A stretch of 64,000 nt of DNA from Stercorarius parasiticus (taxonomy: Eukaryota > Chordata > Aves > Charadriiformes > Stercorariidae). Position 1 is the first letter of the stretch; every line of letters begins with the position of its first letter. The notes beneath the pieces are model-generated. The model did no database searches. It was given only the letters and a program-made list of their open reading frames with translations, and was not told the origin of the DNA. The translations under genes and the position numbers were made by a program. Shown piece after piece: positions 1 through 13,242 of this stretch. The DNA is taken from assembly GCA_013396915.1 (NCBI GenBank), contig VWZL01005191.1:875020-939019 (forward strand). The letters are read 5' to 3'.

Positions 1-2709
1 TTCTTTTTTCCCCTCGTAACATTTTTTTTCTTTTGCAAATCATTCAGACACTTCAGCCCACGCTGGGCTGGCACAGCCACTAACAGCAGCTCAAAAACCC
101 CTTCCATTTCTTGTACAGCACATGAAATGATGCCGTTCCGCAGACAGACAATGGAAGCAAGGTGTTCAGCTCTTTCAATTTTTATTTATGGCAATGGGGA
201 GCATATTGCTGGAGGTACTAAGAACAGGCTTACTTTCTGAAGGAGCCAAATTTGTCTCAATTGTCTCTGGATGGAAAGCTATCTGTCCCAACAGTCAGTG
301 GAAACAGCTCTCCTGATATCCCTTTACCCCTTCTTCTGAATTATGTTTTGTGAATGGTTAAACAGTTTCCCTCTTAATCTTATTAGCGTAAGACTCTCAC
401 TCAGGACACACTGAAAATGGCAGAAATACATTCACAAATTTGAGTAGACTTTAGTTCTGACACTTAAAAATGTCCCACTGGCTTAGCCTTTCTTAAGTCG
501 GACAAATTTAAAATAATGTTAAACACGTCTATCAAAAATAAATACCAGTTGTATTCTGAGGTCTTTTTCTCAGCACTTCCCATTGATGCAGGCTATAGAA
601 GGCTTTGGAATATGACATTCTTTTATTGGCTTGCTCCTTTTGAAGCAAACTTCAAATCATTGTTTTGTTTTGTTTTGGGGGCTCACAAGCTCTTAAAAGG
701 ATCTTCCAATGTCTTGCAAGTTACAATTGTACTCACAAGTAGAGTAGTGGGCAATAAATAAGAAAGGTAAGCATTGTGTAGCCAGGTTATAGTGGTACAA
801 CAACCAAAAAAAAAGCCTGCTGCATTCTTTCTAAACAAACAAAAAAGCATAATTGGAAAAAATCATTTTTATGTTCTCTTACATTAGATGGGACCACTGA
901 GTGAAACATTCACTGATGAATTACTCCTCTAATCTGTGGAGGAAAAACAGCTACTGGCTAATTAAAGAGTCCTGGAACAGAGCCATGAGAACTAAATGGC
1001 TAAAAATGAAAACAGGCAAACATTTGAAGAGTATTCCACAGAACACAGATCTTTCAACACCTCCCCTTTTTCCATGGCTAATTCATTGTCATGGAAACTG
1101 AATTTATCAAAATGTTCTTGTTCACTCCTAGTGACCCAGTGAGTCGACTTACAGAGCTGGTGAAAGGTAACTCAGGCTGAAGCAATTTTTACAAATGATA
1201 TGCAGCAGTTCATAAATCAGTAAATTTTGAATGGTACCATTGTGCTTCCCGAATAGTTTCCCCTAGTCTTAAAAGACTCTCTTTGTCTGCAAGCTAGAGG
1301 TGTCTGAAACCCTTACTAATAAGTTAGCATGGGAGGCATGTATGAGTTCAGCTCCTTTCTTCCCCTCTGCTCTCCTTTAATTTGTTTTCCACCTTACCCT
1401 GCGAATTTATGCTAAAATCCTGTTATTTGTGTCTTTTATTTACTTCATGCATTTTCCACAGCATTTTCCTTTGCTGATCTGTAGCCCAAGGATGCAAAAA
1501 TCCTTCATCACCTCATCACAAACATCTCTTCTTATCTGTTGCTGAAGGTAGGTGTTGACTATCAAGTGTAATACACAATGACTACTGTATGCAGCCAGCT
1601 TTGCCAAATCTGAAATAACCCTGGAACTCTGAGCACTTTCATCCTGTCTCAGAAGGTGGGGTTGCTTGTATTTCTTCATCATACAGGAAAATTGTCATAT
1701 AATAATTTTGAAGGTTTTTCAGCTTCCATGTCACTGCCAAATTCTGTCAAGGTTGATTTTTACTTTATTTTATGTTAGCAATTAGTGACTTGTTGTCATG
1801 GAAACCACACTTCAGATGATTCTTGAACTTAAATGGCTGAATATGATCATACAGCAGCCCTTCCTTCTTTAGCCTCAGTAGTTAAAGTCTTGCTTTTTGT
1901 GTGTGTCATCTTGATTACAGAATCACATAAAATATCTATAAACACACAAAATAATAGCAGAGGGCTACATCAATTAAAATGGAGTATTCAATAATTCATT
2001 CTTTAATTAAAGCTCTTCCATTTCCTATTGCTGTAACCTTTCAAGTGTTAAAGCAGACATAAGAGCTAATCATTTGTATGAAATATCTTTTCTAATTAGC
2101 TGTCTGTGAAACAATAATGAAGAAAAACAGAAAATGGGGATTTCAAATACTTTTGCTTTTATGCTTAGTGCAAAGAATGACAACAAAAGCACTTCAGAGA
2201 AAATATTTCCTAAGGAGTAAGTCTGTGAGGTTATAGATGGTATGTACTTATGTAGACAGGAAGGGATGCATTCAGTTCAGCTTTTTTGTTGGTAAACAGA
2301 GGAAATGACACAGGACATAAGAGTCAAAGGATATGTCCCATGATACTGTGAATAACAGACACATTTGAATTTGGTCATCCACCAAATATGTTGTATCTGT
2401 GAATCTAAACCTTAAAACTTTACTTCAGAGGCTGCATTTTTCAATAGCAGTCACACTGAAAGATTAGTATATTGCATTTTTTTTCATGTGAATGATGTCT
2501 CTACCATATAGAAATATTCCAGAAATATTCCTGCATCATAATGATCTGTTTCCATTGAAGATTTTTTAGATTATATTGCTGTACTAATAGTGGCAGAGTA
2601 AGCTGAAACAGACCAGTATGAAGACCTGTGTGGAGTCTCCTATTCCAGCATATGATACTTTGGGTTTGGTTAATCTACTTCCAAACTATCTGGAGATTTT
2701 TATTTATAA
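1..2709. other. Unique non-coding DNA
   Basis: I see no gene or recognisable repeat. The open frames are all under 85 codons and show no protein-like pattern. The stretch around 1975-2130 holds several homeobox-type words (TTTAATTAAAG, TAATTAGC) and a SOX-like AACAATAAT in sequence without repeat signature. It could be a conserved non-coding element, which is inference only. Confidence 0.6.
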
Positions 2710-2710
2710 G

Positions 2711-2757
2711 TATGTGTGTATACATACTTATATGTATGTATGTATGTATATACACAC
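2711..2757. repeat. (TATG)n microsatellite
   Basis: Imperfect tandem TATG/TACA units alternating with TATACA, seen directly. Unit number is probably polymorphic. Small frames that run through it are artefacts of the repeat. Confidence 0.85.
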
Positions 2758-5700
2758 TTTATTTAGAAAAAAAGTTTTACATGCAAGAGTTATGCAGATG
2801 TGACTACAATATTTTAAATTCAGAGCATGTACCGTTTTAATTTTATTGTCTAGATAAATGGTTTGTGTGGTTGCATGTTCATGTCTCTCTCTGTCTGATT
2901 CTTGAAAAATGCTGAATGGCCTGTAATCAATAAGAGTTCAAGGTACTTGAACCTTATAGGAAATGATAAGAATCAGCCCTGGGCACATAAAATTATAAAT
3001 GTCACTCTAATGAATGCTAACCAGTAGACACAGTGATTTTTGAAGACTTTGCTGGTGCTTGAAGCATGAGAAGGCTCAGTCTTGAAAGGACACTGCATTT
3101 TTTATTAAACTTTTAAAAAGTCTGTTTGGAATATTAGAACTAAACTAAAATATCGGTTAGGTAGCTATCAGAGAGAGATGTAGTTCAGAGGCACAATAAG
3201 AAAAATTCTTCCCTGAAGTAACACATCTGAACTCAACATTATTTTCCCTTATGTCTCCTCCCATGTATTGGAGACCCATTAATTGAACTCATTAACTTTA
3301 CATAGTAAAGACAGCTGTTTGCTTTCAGTGATACAAAAGCAAATATAGTATGATTTCAGCATACATTTGCTGTGTTCACAGGTTGCCTAAAAAGAAGCAA
3401 TTTTGAAGTATTTTAGTGGAAAATTCAGTATGCTGTATTAACATCAAACATTTGATTGAATACATCTTTTTTTTTAAAAAAAAAAGGGAAGAAAAAAACA
3501 TAGGTAAAATTGTGGTAGTATATATATATCTGCCAGAAGGTAACATCGTTATGAAATTTAACGTATTTACTGGATGTTTTTATTCACCATTAAAGAATAG
3601 GTACATATTTCACTATTTGCTGTATGTTTCCATGCTCACTCAAGTCCTAGGAAATCAAAGCAATTATTCTGAAAACCATGTAGAAAGCAGTGTGAGGCCA
3701 GAAGTTGCCTCATATTAAGATACATTGAATTCCATGTTGTCAGACTAAGTGTAGTATTTCCTGGTAAATTGTGAATTTGGGTTTTAAGCTCTTTTCCAAC
3801 TGTTCCCCTTTGTCAATGTGTCAGGTTACTCTTAGTTCCTATTTCTTTAGAATTACTTCAAATGTATCTTTCCAGCACTAACTTCTCCTAAAAGTCTATA
3901 CTCAAAACTTTTAAAATCACAAATCTAGTATCAATAATTACATTGGTCCTGTGGTAGCTATGACACGTATAGAATCTTTCTTGAACACTTCCAGTATATG
4001 TTGTTGGTGTACTTTTATTGTTTTAAAGAGTTGTGTTAAATGAACACTTCTTACTAATTGTGCTCTGTATTTGTTTTCACAAATATGTGAAATTTTATCT
4101 TTTGTTTCATTAAAAATGCAGAGAATGAAAAGGATCAATTTACTAATTTAAGTTTATAATGCAGTGAAGCATTTGACCTTGCATACGTATTCCACAGAAC
4201 TATTGATATTATTACAGCAATTTTAAAGAAAATATTATGAAAATAAAAATACAGAATAGTATTCTTCAATATGCACATTAGGCAAACAAATACTCCTTGG
4301 AATGAGATGTAAATATAATTTCAAAATAAGAAGCTAAAAACCAGCTGATTTTCTTCATTGTGTCGGATTTCTTGGGGTATTATTTCAGTATGGTAATCTG
4401 TTTAACACTTTTGTACTTGGAAAGACAATAGAATATGACAGGTTCTTTGACAGTTTGCTAACACAAATTAACCTCATTTATGGGAAAACCGACTGTGTGT
4501 GAACATCTACTTTTGCAGTGCTTTGTAAAACAATCTCTGAATTGCTGACTTTCTGGGAGGTCTGCGTCCTAAATTTTAGGCATTCTGATGAGTAATAACA
4601 CCTATAATATAACACGTATCTTATCATAGGCTTGCATATGGATGACCTTATTTGTAGAGGAAAAGAAAGAAAAAAAAAAAAAAAGATACCTTCATTCAAG
4701 CTGATTGAAATTCTCAGCATTGCACCTGTAAACCACTACTGCTTTCCATAGGGTTTCACCGGAGTAACAGAGAGGGGTATTTGGCCGTGGTTTATTCTTT
4801 AATTCATAAAGAAACCATTCAAACCAAAATTAATAGCAAATATTTCATCACAGGAATTTATCACATAAAAATAATATTAGCCTAAGGGAAATGTTTAGGT
4901 TTATATTTGTTTCTTAATTTCTATCTAGTCTGACAAATGAATAATGATTGTCCTCTAGGAACATTGAGAAGAATACAGGAGAATCTGATGTCAGTGTAAT
5001 CCCCTTACAAAATGATGGTAACCAAAATAACTATTAGACTTTTCTTATTTTGCCAAATTTCACATTGATTGTGGCTTAGAATTCTTTTATATATAGGTGA
5101 AAGGTAGTATATAAGTTGAGTGAGGATGATGAAGAATATCTATGAAATATAATCAAACACCAGTGGACTTTACAAATAATTTTACAAATGAAAAGGTCTG
5201 AAGATCTTGTCTATCCACCTTATAAAAGCATGTATATATCCTTTCAGTTTAAGATATACTGTTGAATAAAATTTTCACATAGCTAAACAGCAGAATAAAA
5301 TACAAAAAGTTATACAAAACCCCATGTTTCTCATCAGTAGTTATTTTGTTGTGTAGAACTCCTAGTGCTGAAGGAAGGACCAAGAAACTTTCATTGGGGG
5401 GGAAGAAGGGGAAATGGCATTTTTTAGTCTGAAGTCTGCAATGAAAAAAAGCTATATCTTTAAAGAGAAATATTTACTTTGTGAAATAAAAGGCTGACTT
5501 CTTCTTTAGTACTGTAAGCCTGGACTGAAAATTTTCACTTTAGGCTACCTTTTCTGAAAGTCTTTGCTATCAGTTGTATTTGTTCTGGATGACCTACATT
5601 TATGGTGATAAAACCTTTAATGTATAATCATATCATCATATTTTCTGTACATGCCATATATGTTAGAAATAAACTATTTTAGGTACATTTCAAGGCCTTA

Positions 5701-8700
5701 AAGTATGTTTATGGATAATCTCCTGTACTGTTACTATAGAGTTATATCCCTTGGTTACTGTAGGTCCAATTGTGTGCAAGTTTCAGAGGGAGCCTTTGAA
5801 ACCTCTAAATATAGCTTAAAAGAGTTCTCTATATCTAAAATGTCATGACATTAACATCCAGTATCTTGGGATACTCCAAAGTTAGAAACTGGGAAACTGA
5901 TCCTTTCCAGTAGCATAAAGCTCTAATTTCTAGCCTTACAAGTCTTCAAAGAGATGGACTTACCTTCTGACATTTTAGATATAAAAAAAGGTTTTGTGAG
6001 TCCTGGTCATCCTGTACATTAGAAAGTCATATTTTCTGAGTAAAATTTACTGATTTGAAAAGACAAAGAAGTAATGCCTCCCTGTTATATTTAATTTAAA
6101 ATAATAATTAAAAAATCCCTCCTGGTTCTTTATGGATATTCTGTAGTTCTGATTTCTATAGGAGGGGAACTAATTATCTGACAATTAACTGCATATTTAT
6201 GAAAAGTGGACATACTTGCGTAGGTCTGTGTGAAACTAGAGTTTGAAGGTGCAGATAGATATGCTTTTTATGAGCAAAGAAAGAAGATGTTATTTGCTGC
6301 TATTAACAAGGAAGTTAAATTAAAGGGAAAAATACAGATGTAGTGTGTGCTTAGCTTTTCTTTGACCCAGTGCTCATCAGTGGTGATTGTCTATTCTGGG
6401 CTTTTTTGGTGGTGAGACTGAATCTGTAATTAATTGCAGACATGAATATGAAAAGAAATTTACTATCTCGGTTCTCTTCAGTAAAGCATTTCGTTGAGCT
6501 GGATGACAAATCAATGTCTGAAGTTGTGTGTCACGGTCAGACTACTTTTCCATTTAGGGCCTATTGCGCAGTGACTGAAAAATGGTAGAGTGGTTCAGCT
6601 CCATTTGCTGAATAACCTGGAGGTCCTTAGGGGAAAAGGGGAAAAATCTACTGTGTCTCAGAGAGTGTTGGATCTAACCTGAATTCTTGACATGCAAGCA
6701 GCGTATTTCTCTTGCTTGCAATACCTTGTGTTAAGCCTGGCTTTGACGAGAGTGATGGGAGTATCAGACATCTCCCCAGAGCAACATTTTGCAATACAGC
6801 AAAAATAATATGCAGTTATCTGTATGTTTGCACAGGAAATTATATATAAGTTTCAGAGCTGGATCAGTAATGCTCCTTGATATTGTACAAGGCAATTTAC
6901 AAAAGAGAACTTGTTTTCTTGACATCAAATCCAAGAATTTCAGATTTGCCAATATCCCAACTTTTTTTCTGCCTAGGTATCTTGGAAAAGCCTTGTTTTT
7001 AAAATGTGAATTTTCACAGCATTATGAAAATCATATCTTGGATGGTATAGAAAGAGCTGAGAGAACAAAATTCTATAGTTTATGTTAAAACTTGCAGTAC
7101 AAAATAACTTCAGAAATTTATCTACCAAACTACATTTTGCTTTACACCAACTTTAGTATTTTCTACATACCGTCTCCAAGAAATACGTATTATCTCTAAG
7201 TATATACATACGTTAACAAATGGTACAATAAAGACATAGATCTAGATACATATATTGATTCCTTTAGTATACAACAGTTTCAAGAAATTCTGTGTTGTAG
7301 CTATAATTGGTTACATAGGAAAACAGGACTTTTAATCATCTTGTGGCCTAAATGTTTTGTTTGCATCATATCCGACTTGCTAATAATCTATACAAATGAT
7401 CAGCACTAACAGTGATGACTCAGGAAAGACCAACAATTTCACTGGAGAAAACCTAAAATATTTAGAGACTGAAAACTCAAAAAACATTTGAATTTATGTA
7501 ACTAGCAACTGCTTGCTAGATAGTGAAGGCATGCCTGGTTCAATATAACTCAGATGTCAGTTGGACTGTTTTATTTTCCTTTTAGATTTTCTCTTCTCTA
7601 TTTTCTTATTTCATGTTGTCTACTTTCTAAATGTGAGGTTCTATACCAGTTATTCTTAGTCATCTAGCTATCGGAGAAGACTCTTAGAGAGATAAGAATG
7701 GATAAAATTGGATAGCTTTTTTTTTTCTCCAGGCTTCCCTTCTCTCTGACAAATGTTGACCATGATCTGAAGTGAATTTTATCCCTAAAGTAGCTTTATA
7801 GAGCAATTCTGAAGTAACCTTCATATATTGAGTTCATTGTTAACAATTATAAACTCTACTTTCACATTATCTATCATGGCTTATCACAAAGAATGCCTGT
7901 TATTCTCTCTAGCCAATTCAATAGCCCTGACAGTTCTGTAGTGGTGGTGATATGTGTTTGCATGTAACTGGGGCATGGAAGAATCCTTCACTGGTATTTT
8001 CTGTTCCTGGGAGGCCTTGGATAGAGAGAGAGGATTGATCAAATGGTCTCCTACAGGGGTGCCATTGCTGCAGGCTGGTCATTTAGGGTGGTCAACCAAA
8101 AAACAAAATTGAGGCAAATAAAATAAAAAAGAACACAGAGGTAGCTAGAGGCAGAAAAAAGCTGTCAGTCCATTCTTTTGTTATAGCTGTGCTTCAAGCA
8201 TCAGCGCTTGTAAGAAACTCCAAAGTGGCCCTAGGACGAAGCTCTGTAATTGGAGGCAAGCAAGGCACAGATGCTAGCTTTTATTAAATATCAACAGAAT
8301 TTAACAGTGCCAACAGTCCAGCACTGAAGGAGAAGGATGGGAAAGAAATTCCTTCCCTGGGCTAATTTCATGCTTACTGTCCTTCAGACCTACTCACCAG
8401 ATCTGTCATTATACTTTGCGTCTCTGACAGAGTCAGGCTATCTATAAATACCTGGATAGCTTTATGCACTTGAGCCATGTATAAATAACCCCTGGCTCAT
8501 GAGATGCTGTAGGCTACCCCGCCTGGCTCCCAGCTGCCGCTTGTACTGAAAGGTACAAGTCCCTTGTAAGTCCTATGCAGTATCTGTTAGCCCTGCGTAC
8601 ACATCTTTATTCCTTGGAGTATCTCAAAAGTTGTTAGACACTAATGTTTAGGGAACTGAATCCTTCCCAAAATGTTAAACAGACTCCTGAAGTGGATGAA

Positions 8701-8834
8701 GGCATGTATCAGAGAAGTTGATAACTCTATGCAGCAAGAAGTTCCTTTCTCCTGTCTCCTCCTCACTTTGAAATGATGAAGTTTTATAGAAAGAGGTAAA
8801 AACATTGGGTCAGACTTCTCTGCTCATTGGCACC
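2758..8834. other. Unique AT-rich non-coding DNA
   Basis: No gene, CR1 tail or LTR terminus was recognised on either strand. Simple A runs occur near 3470-3485 and 4668-4684, and a short inverted repeat (TGCAAGCA ... TGCTTGCA) near 6693-6720. The part from about 8060 to 8600 is richer in GC and CpG than its surroundings and may be an unrecognised old element. Otherwise I see nothing that calls for annotation. Confidence 0.6.
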
Positions 8835-8892
8835 TCAGTGGGGTTTTTTTGGTGGTTTTTTTTTGTTTGCTTGGTCTTTTTGGGTTTTTTAT
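8835..8892. repeat. T/G-rich low-complexity tract
   Basis: T runs broken by GG or GGTGG. About 35 bases here are nearly identical to a tract inside the CR1 copy at 15.83-15.87 kb, but no CR1 sequence flanks this one. Confidence 0.75.
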
Positions 8893-11800
8893 GAAAAGGA
8901 AAAGGTTAAGTTAATTTAGAGAGGGGCATTCTTGGGTCCTGGTAGTTTGCTATGGCATGGCTTCATCCAGCTGCAGAAGGGCCATAATCCATTGGGAAGT
9001 TACTGCAGCTCTTGGACTTCTCTATGGTCTACTCAGTGACAACAAATGAGGTTTAAGAATATCTCTAATTTGAGATCTCAGATGCCCTGCCTCTTCACTG
9101 CATTCACTGATGGAATGGAACAAACCAGACTAATTTAAAAGTATATCAGCCTTGTTTGTTTAGGTTATCTGTCTTTCCAGATTATTTGAATAGAACCGTG
9201 TTGTGCAGATCTTAGTCTAAGATCATACAGGAAGGAATTTAATATCAAACTAATTTACTTTTGCCTAATGCAGCAAATTACAACACTGAATTGAAAAGCA
9301 TTCATGACAATTTAGTTGGTTTCAACTTGTTCGTCACTGCACCCACACAGTTCTCTGTTTCTTCAGACTGACCATGTACAAGCTGCCTTCATGCTGAAGG
9401 ATGCCACTCTGAAATGGCTACTCAAGAGTCAATACTCAAAGGTAACTGTAAAGCTGAAAGGTGTTCAGTGCTGACAGCACCTTCCCTCCCTCCTTCGCCT
9501 CCCCTCCAGTCCCCCAAGCTGCTACAGGAAATGTTAGCTGTATAGATAGTCCCAGGAGAGTTGCTTTACTTTGCAATGTTCATGCCAAAAGACAGCACTA
9601 TTTTTGCCTGAAGTTCTCCTTTATGACATCTACAGATCAGCATAAAGTACCCTGCAAAATTAATTGAATTCTCCAATAATTGTTTTAAAGCCAAATGCCA
9701 TATAAAGCCTTAAGATATATACGCATTTTCAAATGTCTTTGTGACCTGATTTGGGCCATTTACCTCATGAAATCTCAACTTAAGGCTGAGTGCATTAATG
9801 AAACTGTGAGTCAATGTACATTTTTTTCTTCTCTGCTTTTCTTTTTTGATGTGGATGCCTTTGTTTTCTGCTACAGTGAACATGTTTCTTAGGTTTACTC
9901 GATTTGTCCACCTGTTGGTGACAATATGAGCAAGGATGGGGGAATAACAGTGGGTAGATATGAAGACAAAGAGAATTGTGTCAAAGAAGATTAGGAAGAA
10001 GTATAAAGACACGGCAAATTCAGCCTGATAGTTGTAGGAGATTTAATAGAGCAAGGAAAACAAAGTTTAGTTTTCCAAAGCTGTCTAAACAATAGTCCTC
10101 TGCAGTGTACTGCGCTTTTCTTGCTGCATAGGTTCTCTGATTCCCCCACACCAAGGGGGTCTGTTTTCATGGATGTCGAGTTAAAATTAAGGAATGAACT
10201 TACAGAACTACCACTTAGCATAAAAAATGGACACCTGTATCTCCTTCTGCAAACTGAGGCGTGAGACTGGTCAAAACCAGCTTGGATCAAGGAAGATACA
10301 GTGAGGTGTACATTGTGTCATTCACAGGATTGTAAGGAGTTAAGCACCTGCTGCCAGATAAAATCAACCGATATGTTCCTGCAGAGATAAATTCTAAAGT
10401 GGATCTGAGATGCAGAACAGTTGATTTGTGGGAAAAAATAAAGAAGAAGAAGAAGAAAAAAAAAAAAGAGTAATTTGTGGACAGAAAGAGTTCTAGTGTG
10501 GAGAAGTCCCTGTTATGGTTATATAACACCCACAAAGGGCAAAAGTTTGAATGTGAAGTTCCAGAAGTTATTAGCTACATTTACATTAATAAGTAGTCCA
10601 GTCCAATGGGGAAGTATCAGCAGAGCAAAGCAGGTCATACTGGCTTTTATGTCCGCGTACATGAAGTCTGGAGTTTTAGCTTTGCACTGGATTTATCATG
10701 ATTTCCTAGACTGAACATCCCTGCTATGTGTATAACTCACAGCAGTCCAAAGGACCAGCCACTGGTTCACACACTTTTGTCCGTCATGACATGTGGGCAC
10801 ATTTGGTGCATACAAGAAGTCATACTTCGTGTTTAGATTCCTGTTAAACAAATCAACTTGCCAATGACTGAGACTACTCTGAGCTGAATCACATAGTTTG
10901 CTCTAGAACAAAGCACTAGGTATAATCATTGATCAACATTTAATAAATGCAAAAAAAATTCATAAATATGTTGTCTATAGCAATAGAGTGGATTCTTCAT
11001 ATATCGCAAGGTGTGCCTAATTGTAACTTCAAATTCAATGAATTTATTGCTAATTATATCTGAATAAATGAAAAGACAGTCAAGCTCCATTTGAAGAAAT
11101 CAATCACCAGGGCTAAGAATTACACTGTGTATTCAGTTTTCCCTCATGTGCCTATTCTACCTGAAACAAAGCAGGTATTATATAAATGCAATCATTTATA
11201 TGAAAGTATTGTATAGATGTAAACTTTAATTTGTGTTATGTTAAACAATTTTTTTTTAATTTCCCTATCTTCATCTGTTTGTATGCATATAGGGTTTCAA
11301 TACATTATTTTTTATTAGTAATTAATTAAACTATTTGTTTGAAACAAAGACTGTGCTATGTGGTGCTAGTACTGTTAAGTCATAGGTGTTGCTGAAGAGT
11401 AAGTGGTAATATTATAGGTTCATTCTTTTTATTTATTAATTTAGCAATTTTATTTTTCACTGCAGTATGTTTCTCACACATTTTGCATTCTAGATCTTCT
11501 TTTATTATGCCATTTCCCCCTTCTTTTTAATGCACCACTAATTCACCTCAGTGCAGCAATAATGAGTAACTGGGAAGGAGTTTGGAAGGAGAGAGAGGGA
11601 AAAAGAGAGCTATTGAAGTAAATGAAGCATTACCCATGACTGCAGCACACGCCAGTGTCTGTTCCTGTACTAGCGTCATATCCCCTCTTCTGAGCATTAG
11701 AAGGATAACTCATTTCCCAGAGCATTCCATGCTCAAGGGCAATAGTTACCTTCACCACAGAGAGAATTAGCATTGGCTGGTATAATTTTGGAAATATGTG

Positions 11801-12695
11801 GCAATTACTTGCAGCAGAAAGTCGGATCTCAGAATCCCTTAATGAAGAATGACAATAAGCTGAGCTCAGAAATGGTGGCCCAGAGCTGCTAGGTTCGCTG
11901 TTCTACACCGTTAGTTCGCAGAATCCCCATGCAGATCATCTTCCTATTTTCTTTTTCTGTCTTTCCTCCTCCTTTCCATCTGTCTTTAGGATCTGATCAA
12001 CTTAGCATCTCAGCTGTATTACCCTTCTTGTCCTTTGCATTGAGTTTACCTATGACTGCATTTGGCTCATTCTTTTGACATAACTTAAAAAAATGAAAAT
12101 GTTTAAATGAACTACATTATACTGTTGCCTTGCATAAGAATGCACTCTTCCCCGTTTTTCTTGGAAGTTCTAGGATACTTGCCTTTGATTTGTTTTATTT
12201 GCCCCTCTATAATTCACAATTAAAATTTATTTTACTTTGAAGGTCTTAAGGATGAACGAAAGCTATGTGTAGGTGTAAACTCCTGCAACTAAACAAGTAT
12301 TTACACTGTTGGGGGTAGCATAATAGATCTCATTTGTGATAAACCAAATAAAAAAGATGAGGTTAAAGCTCCCTTCTAAATACATGAACTCTCTAATGGC
12401 ATTTATTTTCAAAATGATTCCCGTCAAATATTAAGACTGAGGCTGATGCCTGTCTCTCTGGATAAGTTTCATTTTTACATGCTGTTAGGAACATAGCTTT
12501 AACTGAAAAAAAAAAGTGCTCGAAGGAATGTCTGAGAAATATTGTAGATAAATAACTACACTGCTTTGAATGGATGGTTGCTTGGCACTAGTGCTTTTCT
12601 TTCTGAAGGGATCTTGGAGACTTTTCTGTTTGAAACACTTGTGATTAGAAATTATATTATCATAATCATGCTGGTGTCCCATGCATACAAATTTC
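8893..12695. other. Unique AT-rich non-coding DNA
   Basis: No gene recognised. It contains an (AAG)n/A-rich microsatellite near 10440-10468 and a pyrimidine-rich run at 9480-9515. The open frames (up to about 100 codons) show no family motif, and opposing frames overlap the same bases, as expected by chance. Confidence 0.6.
10440..10468. repeat. (AAG)n / poly-A microsatellite
   Basis: Tandem AAG units run directly into an A run of about 12 bases. Confidence 0.8.
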
Positions 12696-12699
12696 TTTG

Positions 12700-13242
12700 A
12701 GCTAGGGACGCGCTGCAGGATGGCTTGCAGCTGGACATCATGTTACTGATCATAGCCCTCTGAGCCCAGCAGTTCAGCCAGTTTTCAATCCACACTGCTT
12801 TCCACTTATCTAATCCATACTTCCCCAGTTTGTCTAGTAGGACGTTATGGGACACAGTCTTGAAAGCCTTACAAAAGTCAAAATAAGCAACAGCCACTTC
12901 TCTCCCCTCATCCACTGAGCTAGTCATTTTGTTGTGCAAGTTGATCAGGCATGATTTCCCCTTTGTAAATCCATGCTGACTACATCAATCACCGTCTTTC
13001 CTTTTATGTGTTTGGAAAAGGTTTCCAGGGTTATTTGCTCCATCGCCTTCTCCGGGCCTGAAGTGTGGCTGACTGAACTGTAGTTCTCTGGATCCTACTT
13101 CTTGCCTTTCTTGAAGGTAGGGGTGACATTTTCTTTCTTCTGTCCCTCAGGAACCTCCCTTGATCACCAAGACCTTTCAAAAGTAATTGAGATTGGCTTC
13201 ACAATGACATCAGACAGCTTCCTTGGCATTTGTGGATGCATC
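12700..13242 (-). mobile_element. CR1 LINE fragment, reverse transcriptase part, 3' end missing
   Basis: On the minus strand this translates to a CR1 ORF2 reverse transcriptase segment, with stops and frame changes. In order it has a start resembling DGMHP (near 13.23 kb), a degraded KKENVTPTFKKGKK, and then YFDFCKAFKTVSHNVLLDK (about 12.83-12.89 kb) and WIENWLN. Homology fades near 12.70 kb, just before the PQGS motif. CR1 copies usually lose the 5' end and keep the 3' end, so a copy lacking its 3' end points to later disruption. It abuts a plus-strand CR1 head to head at about 13.24 kb. It may be the downstream half of the same element as the minus-strand piece at 14.7-15.5 kb (inference). 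Not functional. Confidence 0.85.
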
